A stretch of 64,000 nt of DNA, from contig NC_088918.1 of NCBI RefSeq assembly GCF_963576675.1, positions 43,495,501 through 43,559,500 of the forward strand. Reading direction: 5' to 3'. Below, in pieces: positions 55,383 to 64,000 of the stretch. Within the stretch, counting starts at the first letter, position 1, and each line of letters begins with the position of its first letter. This DNA is from Euphorbia lathyris (taxonomy: Eukaryota > Streptophyta > Magnoliopsida > Malpighiales > Euphorbiaceae). Position numbers and translations under genes: made by a program. The notes beneath the pieces were generated by a model. It was given only the letters and a program-made list of their open reading frames with translations, was not told the origin of the DNA and made no database searches.

Positions 55383-56811
55383 TGATAAGCCCAAAATATA
55401 CCTAAAATAACATACATAATTATGTCTATTTCATGTGAAAAATATGTTAATTATATTCTTTTCGAAGGATTTTACGTTGGTATTTGTTTCTATTGTGCAA
55501 GGTGTTAAATTATTTGGGAAAATCCAAATAGGAGCTAAAATGGAGCAAAAACGAGAAAGAAATCAAGTTTTCAGTGAAATACACGTATGAGATTCAGAGG
55601 CCGCACCAGAGATTCAGCAATCAACCTAAGGAAGAAATGCAAAGTCCCTGTCACGATCGAGATTCTGGAAATCTCGATCGCGACACGCATTTTGATGCTT
55701 CAGAAACGCGAATTTTAGCCACTTTTCCCTTACTCCAAAGCCGCGACAGATATAATCAGAATCTTTACAGAAACAACAACTTATTAAGACATATTTTACA
55801 TGTTTTAGATCCGAAATGACGCATCCTTTCATCCGGATAGAGACGACTCTTCACCTATGGACACATTCCTTCGACACACCTCTTGAACAACTATAAATAG
55901 AGGAGACATTTCATATTAAAAGAGTTAGATATTTTTAGTTTCAATTTTGTAAGAAGCATACTTGTTAAACAAGTTGTTCAAATAGTTAGATACAAGATAC
56001 AGTTCTTATAGAGTTTACATTAGAGTTGTGTTTGAAGACGAGTTTATGCTTTGTAGTGATCGAGTAGGTACTATTTCGAGGATTTAGCGAGAGGAACCAG
56101 TGTAGAAAGCGCCCCAAGGCCTGACAATCCTACGAAGTTGAGGAAAAGATTGACAACCCGGAACTCAATTAGTTAAAATGCTATCCAAGCTTCTTTTTCT
56201 CTGTTAACTTGTGATGTTTCAAATCAAACTAATGAAATATCTTTTCAATACAATTCTTTCTTTAATGTTGTTATTCTAAGTCTGACCTAGGCGATATTCT
56301 TAAGTAATTTAATTGGTGATTTCATAAAAACATTTTATAAACAAATCTGATATTTTCCATGAAAACTTTGTTGAACACTTAAGCAAATTCAGGTTTATAT
56401 TTGATCATTGCGGGAGTACCAAATAGTCGGTTTAGATTCCGAATTTGATTAAGGTTTTCAGTCCTAGGCCCAAATGAAAGATTGGTTACAGTTCAAAGCT
56501 TATTAAATTGAATTAATTGATAAATTGTTACATCGTAATAATCATATCAAAGTTATAAGTTGTTTTCTTGCTTAGTGTAAATAAGCCTTGAATACTACTT
56601 TAATCTAAACATAATTTCTATAAATTGTAATCTAAACTATTGGCAAAATTAGAATCAGAATACATACCTTTTAAACCATTTAACGATTTTCTATTAACCT
56701 CGAGAAAACGAATTTAATCAGAATTATAAGTTTTTATTTATCAAAACGTTCCCTGTGGGATCGATATCTTTTTATTACTACAAACGAAAGTCGTGCACTT
56801 GCGGAAATCGC
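55383..56811 (+). mobile_element. 5' LTR of an Athila-type Ty3/gypsy element
   Basis: Starts TGATAAGCCCAAAATATACC and ends about ATCGCTCA. The next bases are AAAAGTTTTTGGCGCCGTTGCGAGG, whose TGGCGCCGTTGC core at about 56824 is the tRNA-Asp-type primer site of Athila and related plant elements. The LTR contains an internal palindrome GAGATTCTGGAAATCTC at about 55660 and a CTATAAATAG promoter motif at about 55890. Confidence 0.8.
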
Positions 56812-56997
56812 TCAAAAAGTTTTTGGCGCCGTTGCGAGGGAACGCCAATTTGATTTTTTTTAAAAAAAATTTGTATTGTATTCCGAATTTTGGTTTATAG
56901 ATACTTATACTTATATTTTATATATTATATTTACTTACAATTTTATTTTTCAATTTTTTTTGAAGGTAATTTCAGTTTGTGCGTGTAATTTCCGTTC

Positions 56998-57340
56998 ATG
57001 CGTAGTACTATAAGTTCAGACATTCAACCGGAATCACTTAATCCAGAAATTGAGAGAACACTTAAGAAAAATAAAAAGAAAAAGAACAAAGAGGCACAAA
57101 ATCAAGAACCATAAGCAGTAGAAAATGGGAGAATGCCCTAGACTTGTGGATTACGCTACACTAGGGGTTAACGGTGTTACCAATAGTGTAGTTAGATCTC
57201 AAATCAATGACACCAATTTGAGATTAAACCAACATTATTGAATATGCTGCAAAACAGTGTTATATTTTATGGATTGCCTAACGAAAATCCTAATGCCCAT
57301 TTGACTAACTTTCTTGAGATTTGTGACACCTATATATAGG
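56998..57340 (+). pseudogene. Athila gag, N-terminal part
   Basis: ATG at 56998 opens MRSTISSDIQPESLNPEIER, then a lysine-rich stretch and a stop at 57112. A second ATG at 57125 gives MGECPRLVDYATLGVNGVTN. After a one-base deletion near 57215 the frame continues as LLNMLQNSVIFYGLPNENPN and AHLTNFLEICDT. These match the conserved start of Athila gag (NFxIKPxLLxMxQN...GLPxEDPNxHLxxFLEICDT). It is cut at about 57340 by foreign sequence. Confidence 0.8.
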
Positions 57341-57345
57341 CAATA

Positions 57346-58768
57346 TGCTTACCGTCGCACTCAGTTCGATCTATTCAACACGATCGGGTGTGCGTTCAAT
57401 TGCACCTTGCCCGCCTAATGTCACATAACATTTATACAATTAGCCTTAACATAAACTTAATGAAAATATAAACTAATAAATGCTATATGATTTACAAGAC
57501 ACTAACTCCACAAAGTTCATGTAATCTAATCCTTTTGTCTTAGATCATCACATGACCTACCTGCACACATTCTACCATAACTCTCTCTATATAAATCTAA
57601 ATGCCCTGTTTCTTGAACCTACTGAAACTAGACATATATGGGTATAACATATCCCATATTCATATTAATATCACTTCTACACAATATATGGCATGCAAAA
57701 TGATTATGTCCTGTTTCCAGCCAAGAAACAGACTACCCAGATTTGCATCTACCATAATTCACTCAACCTAGCTCACACTAAACACAATGGATTTCCAAAT
57801 CCTTTTATAGACATCTACTTCAAGTAGTTAGGAACACTTTTGTATGAATAAACTGCCCCAAATTCTGACTCTAAGGTCCTCAAAATGTTACATCAACATG
57901 GCTGCCTTATATGACATTCAATTTCGAGGCAGTCATGTTCCATCTAGGTTTTTGTCATCTATATATTGAATTAAAGTCTCATATTTAACAGAGAGTTTCT
58001 TAACATATATAGGAACATAGTGTATTCTTTGTGTATCTCCAAATTCGAAAAATATCAAGATGAAAAACATGCTCCAAGATGACTGAAAGCAGTACCCTAT
58101 ATTTCTGTTTAGGGCACACTTGATACATATCTTTCATTTGGACAGCCTAAAACCAATTTCAACAATACCAAAACTAAAAAAATGCAATCATAACTTATCC
58201 AAAACAAATCCTATCATCATACCTAGGTATTTCAGAATCTCAAACTCATAGAAAACAAACTAAAACAGCATACTAACCTTCAATTTGTGTCTAATCACCT
58301 AGTATGCTTCCTAACTTGACTTGTTTGGCTTGAAAATGGAAGAAATTGGAAGAGTTTTCTTTGGAGAGGTTTAGGGTATGTAAGAGGAAGGTTTTCTAAA
58401 GCTATGGTCGAAATTGTGGCTGAAAATAATAAGGAATAAGTTGTGTACATCCTTTTGAAAATGAAGAGGCATAATTTGTCTTACTATTGGGTGACACCTC
58501 ATGCTTAGTGAGGTGCTTGCTCACAAACTTCATTTTCAGCCCTCCATAAGTATAATTTAATCAATTAAGATCATGTTTGTTCATTCATTTAATTCCTAAC
58601 TCAATTAACCAATCGTTACATCTTAACGACACACTAATCGCACGGTAATCGCATTATGCATATGAAACTTCCAATGACAATGAGATGAATCTAAAATGTA
58701 TGTATTCAATCATGAAAACATATATGAATGTGGGAAGACTCATATGTTAGGGTTTTAGAGATGTTACA
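57346..58768 (-). mobile_element. Probable gypsy (chromovirus-like) solo LTR
   Basis: On the minus strand it starts TGTAACATCTCTAAAACCC at 58768, the typical start of Tekay/Del-group LTRs, and may end at ACGGTAAGCA (57346). It interrupts Athila gag on the left and is followed by Athila ORF sequence on the right. No target duplication (CAATA against CTGGA), so an exact insertion is not shown; one border may be a deletion. Confidence 0.5.
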
Positions 58769-59640
58769 CTGGATGACCAGCAAGCAGGCAAGTCAGGAAG
58801 AAAATTTATTCCTTAAAATTTGTCTGTCGCGACCGAGATTTCAGAAATCTCGATCACAACACGCGGGTCACAAACCTTTTCTTTTTCCACATTCATTACA
58901 CATCAATCACATTTATATTCACCTCACCTTTTCACCAATCAATACACTTTTTCTCTTCCCCAAAACAAGATTTTGTTCTTCCCCATATATTTTTTCCCTA
59001 TTCAAGTTTTCTCTCATCTCTCTCTATTTTCTCACACCAAAAATCAAACACCATGCCTAGACAAAAGAGAGTTGCACACAAAACTCCAACAACTTCAGCT
59101 AATAGATTACGGGTCCAGTATGGAGCGCCCATTGATATCTAGTCGGATGCGGAAGGAAGATGATATATACACTTTTTCGATTCCAAAATCGAATTCACCA
59201 ATATGCCTTTCTTGGATTTTCAAACGGTAAGTGATTTTTCCTTTTCCGAAAGGATTAATGAATTTTTAAGCGTTCTTGGTTGGGAGCATTTTGCTAGTAT
59301 GCATTTCCCTCATAGTGAAACAAATATTATCGAGTTTTTGGTAACTTTGGCCTATGACAAGAGAAATGGTAGAATTTCCTTTAGAAATTTGGGTAGGAGT
59401 TTTGATGTTGGCTTGAGGAGATGGGTAGATGGTTTGGATTCCCTATGCAAAAATTTTATGCTAAGCCTAAGAATTTTCAAACCAACCCGGTTTGGAGATC
59501 TTTGACGAATTTGGATATTTTTCGTCCAAAAAATACTTCAAGCAAATTAATTAAGGATAATTGTGTTTTCTATTTTCACAAGTTTTTATCCTATTCGCTT
59601 TTTAGAAGAGTCGAAGGGTCAAAGGTTCAAAGTCGGGATG
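58769..59640 (+). pseudogene. Athila-type ORF (env-position) N-terminal half
   Basis: From ATG 59053 the frame reads MPRQKRVAHKTPTTSANRL, hits stops, then continues in 59203-59505 as NMPFLDFQTVSDFSF, FLSVLGWEHFASMHFPHSET and IIEFLVTLAYDKRNGRISFR, with GRSFDVGLRRWVDGL. This matches the Athila ORF-1 family core. It is cut at 59641 by the SIRE-like element. The leading part (58820-58870) carries the palindrome GAGATTTCAGAAATCTC, similar to one in the Athila LTR at 55.66 kb. Confidence 0.68.
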
Positions 59641-62451
59641 TGTTGGTCCCGTGTAATTAGTTCCAAGGGGGGGTTGGAAACTAATGTAACTTTTTCGTTT
59701 TAATTATGAAATAATTCTTTGAGTTTCACAACTCAGTTTTGGTCAGCACGGCCGAGTGAGGCGTAAGACAACTTTGGTCAGATATTGACTAGAGCTATTT
59801 TACTTGCGAGTTAGGAAATAACACTTTTGTGGTCAGCTTCCAACTCAGCACTCTGATTTACTCAGTGTCAGCTTAAACAATTTATATACTGAGTAAATAT
59901 AACAAGCAACACATACATATATATATTGAGAGAGAGAGAGAGTTAGAAATTACTCAGCATGACTTATCCTGGTTCGGCCTCTCCGACTACGTCCAGTCCC
60001 CAGAATCCCTCCGGGTTTTTTCAATCCAATACTGAGCTCTTTAAAGGTAGAGCACAAACCGTTTACAAGGCATTTGAATATGCAAGAGTACCGTCCTCTA
60101 TTCGTCTACTCAACTCCTACTAAGTGCTATAACCGAACACCTAGATTTCTCTACCGCTGAGTACTTAAAACAGAGTACTCAGCACCACTCTCTCAATTTT
60201 ACAATTGATACAAACTTGTTCTTTTTCAGACAAAGAACACTTTAGATGATTACAAAATCAAACTAGCTTTTACACATAGATAGAAATTTGGTGTAAGATC
60301 TTTTTCTTGTTTTGATGTGCTTTTTATGTGTATGCTTTTTCTCTTGTATTTTCGGCCAAGGATCCAAGAAGTGTACTTGTCCTTTTATAGATGAAATCTG
60401 AAGCAGAAATGATTTGAATTTGGAATTGTCCATTGGATTCAAACGGCTTTTTCTTGCGACATGTTCTGGTCAGCTTCAGATTTGCAGGCCAATCCTGTCG
60501 TCTGAATTCCGCAGGCGCCAGGCTTGTCTTCTTCTCGCAGGTTTGTCTTCTAGTGCAGGTTTCGCCATTTAGCCAGCGGACATTTGACCTATGCATCTCG
60601 AAACTGTATCCATCCATAATTCCAAAGCTTCTGAATTGGTGCAGATCACTGTCGGATTTTGTCTTTTAGCAAACGGATCATTAGTGATGTCCTTAAAATC
60701 ATTCAGCATGACTTTGATAGCCGTTGTCTTTGATTGTTGCCAATTCCGATACTGAGTTGCCTTTCACTCAGCTTCCACGGTCAGCTTCGTTCTGCAAGAT
60801 ATAGTTCCGAAGAAGACTTCTCTTCTTTTATGCTGAGTTGCTTTTCACTCAGCTTCTGATATCAGCTTCATTTGTAAGCTTCGGTTCTGAAGAAGACTTT
60901 CCTTCTTTCGTACTGAGTTATTCTTTACTCAGCCCACGCTATGTTGTAACGCTGACTGTTGAAACACCTTTCCATATGATTTTGATTTGACAAAATTATT
61001 TATGTGAATGATAAAAATATTCCAACACATTAAATTTAAATGCTTTGATTTATTCATACTAATGTGTTTGTTCAATGTTGAGTTATTTGATTTATAAGAC
61101 ATTAAGATAAATGGCCCAAAGGCCCAAAAGAGGAAGTCAAGCCCAAGTCAACAGATCAAAGCCTCACGGCCCAATAAAACTCAAAACGCCGTCGTACTGA
61201 GTAAGGCGTTAGCCCAGCAACAAGAAGGATCGAGAAGCCTTCGACCAAATAGCTTCAAGACGAAGCTGTTGAGTTGAGCGACAAGGTAGTCAGGTCAGCG
61301 GCAGAACAGAATGAACTTGGAGACCAAGTATTTCTACTTTAGGTAAAGCTCAGAAGGCGCAGGAAGCTGTCTGGAAGACTTTGCCATAAATGTGGGAACA
61401 TTCTGTTTCATCTAACGAAAAGCTGCTGAGCACCGGCGAAGACAGAAGATACAGGAATATGATTGGCCGAAGACGCTGAGCATGTACTGAGTGAAAGCGA
61501 CAGGAAGCCGTTTGACTCCAACGGTTATTTCGAAATTAGAAATCACCGGTGCTTGAAGTGTCACTATAAATAGGCCTCTCAAATGCTTCATTCGATGCAG
61601 ATCTTCAATTAAGTCGAAACGCTGACCAAATTCATACTTGAAGTTCTGTGAGAAAAGCAAAGCAAATCTTACACCAATTCCAATCATTGTGTAAAAGTCT
61701 AGAGTGATTTCATTCATTTAAAGTGTCTTAGCAATTGTTGTTTAGGACAAACACTTATCATTTCTAGAAGTATAGAAAGGAGAAGCTGAGTACTCGGTTA
61801 TAGTACTCAGCGGTAGTTATAGGAGTGAGTAGAGGAATAGAGGAAGGTACTCTTGTATACTCAGCTTCTGTTGTAAAAGGTTTCGTGCTCTACCTTTAAA
61901 GAGCTCAGTAGAGGATTCAAAAAGCTTGGAGCGAGTTCCGGGGACTGGACGTAGGTGGAGAGGCCGAACTAGGATATGTCTGCTGAGTAACATATTTCTA
62001 ACCTTTAAACTCCTTTATATATTGCTTGCTATAAAACTGACTAAGTAACGGACTCATGCTGAGTTGAGTGCACTAAGAAACTGAGTTCAGGAATAGACTT
62101 AAGTGCTATCTCCTGACTTAAGGAAAGAAGCAGACTTAGTCACCAGTTGACTAAGCTTGTGTCTTAAAACTACTTAGCGCCGCTGTGTAAACCTTTTCTC
62201 AAAGAAAAGAAGTCAGCCTTAACGGACAAAATTTTAAATAGTTCTTATCCCCCCCCCCCCTTGGAACTAACCTTGTCACGTTATACGGGACCAACACTGA
62301 CTATGTTCTGTCTTATAACTATTCTTATACTTAACATTGAACAAACGCATTAGTACAATTAAATTAAAGCACTTAAATTTAATTGTCTTAATCATGGATT
62401 AACTTAAATAATTTTGTCAAATCAAAATCATGTTGGAAAGGTGTTTCAACA
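59641..62451 (-). mobile_element. 3' LTR of a minus-strand SIRE/Maximus-like element, split by a solo LTR
   Basis: On the minus strand it starts TGTTGAAACACCTTTCC at 62451, runs to 62297, is interrupted by 60957-62296, and resumes from 60956 to end GGGACCAACA at 59641. Without the insert it is about 1.46 kb. The polypurine tract lies to its right, so the element body continues right, off the window. Many ACTCAG/CTGAGT motifs occur in it. Lineage assigned by the CATCAAAATGGGGGAG tract. Confidence 0.85.
60957..62296 (+). mobile_element. Solo LTR of the same SIRE/Maximus-like family, inverted inside its relative
   Basis: 1340 bases from TGTTGAAACACCTTTCC to CGGGACCAACA, with a perfect 5-bp target duplication CTGAC (60952-60956 and 62297-62301). 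The promoter motif CACTATAAATAG is at about 61562. It is in plus orientation, opposite to the LTR it sits in, so 59.6-62.5 kb forms a large imperfect inverted repeat. Confidence 0.93.
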
Positions 62452-62470
62452 AACTCCCCCATTTTGATGT
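62452..62470 (-). other. Polypurine tract of the minus-strand SIRE-like element
   Basis: The complement reads CATCAAAATGGGGGAGTT immediately before the LTR start, the standard plus-strand primer site in this Ty1/copia lineage. It fixes the element's orientation. Confidence 0.85.
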
Positions 62471-63042
62471 TGGCAAAATTTTTAATTATGGAACTCAGTT
62501 TTGAAATTCCCCATGATTGAATTGTCTTTCGTTCTTCTGAAATTACTCCCCCGTAAGGGTTGCATCTATTTGACTCAGTTTAACTCTAAACCTTCTAAGA
62601 TTTAATTGAGAAAAATCAAAACATGCTTGTACTGACTAAGTTCAATTCTAGACCTTCTAAGATCTAATTCAGATGAGCCTAGGTCAGCTTTCAGAAGAGG
62701 TCAATATGTTGGAACATGCGTTTACTCGGTTTGATACACGTTCAGTTTTAGGTATCAGAGAGATTATATCTATGAATTTATGTATCAGAGCAAAATGTAT
62801 TCATGTATCAGAGTAAATGTGTTATGAGAGTTTTTCACATGCATGTTCCCTCTTTTTTTCTTTTGATTTCGATTGTTTGTTCATTTAAGACAGTTCAACA
62901 TATAGCACATTTTAAGTAAGCATCATATGTAGATAAGTCAGTTTAAATAAAAAGGATGCTTAAAATAGATAGATGGTTAGTCAGTATACAAAAATAGAAA
63001 ACGCCAAAAACAAATACTACAAGTCAAGTTCTAATGACTAGT
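62471..63042 (-). mobile_element. Non-coding 3' region of the SIRE-like element
   Basis: No frame. CTCAGTTTAACTCTAAACCTTC and a near copy alternate at about 62575 and 62640, and GTATCAGAG occurs three times at 62752-62815. Confidence 0.5.
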
Positions 63043-63928
63043 CTATTTCTTTCTGTTGACTTGGGCAGGATTAACTTTGCCTTTTCCCTTGGCGTTTCTT
63101 TGTTGATGCTGACTACCAGATGCTTCTCCTGCTTCCCCTGATTTTGTGCTGAGTTCCATCAGCTTATTCTTTCTCCCCCGTTTTGCCAGCATCGGTCGGA
63201 GGAGGAATGAAAGTGTCGTTGAGAGCAACACGAGTTAATTTCACGGAGTACGCCTTAAGCTTTTTCGTGCTTTCCCTTAGACCGTCGAAAACGGGAACAC
63301 CATCGTCCAAGATGGAACCGGGAATTCTGACAAAGGCACTGATCATACTCAAAATATATTCTTGGGATTTCCCTACCCAGGTGATAGTGTCAGTCAACAT
63401 GGCATAAGCTTGATGATACATCTTGAGCAAAGCCAAATCATAGAACTGACGTTGAGCATTCGTGTGGCGCACATGTTTGAAGGTGGCTTGGGAGTATTAT
63501 AGGATTTCATTTGTTTTCACCAAGTCAGTGTCCATCTCTTCTTTACTCAAGTTGAGTAGACGGACAGCTTCGCTAATTTGCTCGATCGAACACTAGGAAG
63601 ATGAGGAAATGAGCTCACGAGTACCGGTCAGCTCAGAATGTAACTTGGTGAAGTGGTGATCAACCTCAGCAGAGGTAGCATATCTCGTGTTTACTGCAGA
63701 CAGAGCATTTATTTGGCCTTAGAGGGAATCCATATGATTCACCATCATTAACTGCAGTTCAGCCAGCTTCACTATGGAGTCTTGCTTGGGCTGTTGAGAT
63801 TGAACAGTTGTCATGAAACTCATAAGATCTTTGAGGCCCTTGATCTCATTCAGGAGCTGAGTGACAGAAGAAAGTTGTGTTGACTCAACATTAACGAACC
63901 CAGCATCATCGACATTAGAGGGAGTCAA
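63043..63928 (-). pseudogene. Extra 3' ORF of the SIRE-like element (env position), degenerate
   Basis: Minus-strand frames 63928-63719, 63472-63164 and 63231-63043 form one broken protein: FVNVESTQLSSVTQLLNEIK (coiled), then RQFYDLALLKMYHQAYAMLT, LRESTKKLKAYSVKLTRVAL, and a basic end KGKGKVNPAQVNRKK. The position, between pol and the 3' LTR, is that of the extra ORF of SIRE/Maximus elements, sometimes called env-like. No membrane segment is visible, so an envelope role is not supported here. Stops at about 63594 and 63720 break it. Its beginning may lie right of the window. Confidence 0.45.
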
Positions 63929-64000
63929 ATCCTGGAGAATGGATTGAGCTGAGTCAATGATTCGACATCCAGACTCAGTAGCATTTAGGTAGGTATAAAT

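Noticed and set aside
63164..63472. Envelope glycoprotein
   Set aside because: The ORF is in the env position but shows no signal peptide, membrane segment or cysteine pattern.

Overview
The window looks like nuclear DNA of a eudicot plant. It is AT-rich, its genes carry GT/AG introns, and most of its length is plant transposable elements in various states of decay. I see nothing bacterial, organellar or viral. The species cannot be fixed from sequence alone. Boundaries read by eye may be off by one or two bases, particularly next to homopolymers.

Three host genes look intact. (1) A six-exon minus-strand gene (12734-16083) encodes a conserved-looking 453-residue coiled-coil protein I cannot name. 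(2) A plus-strand gene (coding 29433-31154, 5' UTR exon near 28430-28589) encodes a 573-residue RING-H2 ubiquitin ligase with an N-terminal four-cysteine motif and a C-terminal membrane segment. (3) A seven-exon minus-strand gene (40584-42717) encodes a 418-residue PIN-LIKES auxin transport facilitator, best matched to PILS6. They show no sign of acting together; they are islands between transposons.

1-12 kb is minus-strand Ty3/gypsy debris: part of an LTR with a GC-rich palindrome, a gag-protease remnant, and an Athila-type integrase and ORF remnant. A 3.9-kb CACTA transposon (916-4796, target duplication AAT) interrupts it and carries a decayed four-exon copy of a ubiquitin-conjugating enzyme (E2)-like gene. 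16-28 kb holds small elements with readable target duplications: two LINE insertions, a tRNA-related SINE, a solo Tat-type LTR, and two Mutator-like elements with long terminal inverted repeats. One of the latter carries a dioxygenase fragment plus an oppositely oriented secreted-peptide-like ORF.

32.5-39.4 kb is a young LTR retrotransposon (duplication GAAGT) whose inside is a shuffled set of pol and gag pieces plus a 27-bp minisatellite. 44-54 kb is a near-complete but mutated Tat-lineage element with two RNase H regions and a large antisense ORF. 54-64 kb is a nest: CACTA end, LTR, Athila element, a further gypsy LTR, and a SIRE/Maximus-like element whose 3' LTR contains an inverted solo LTR of its own family.
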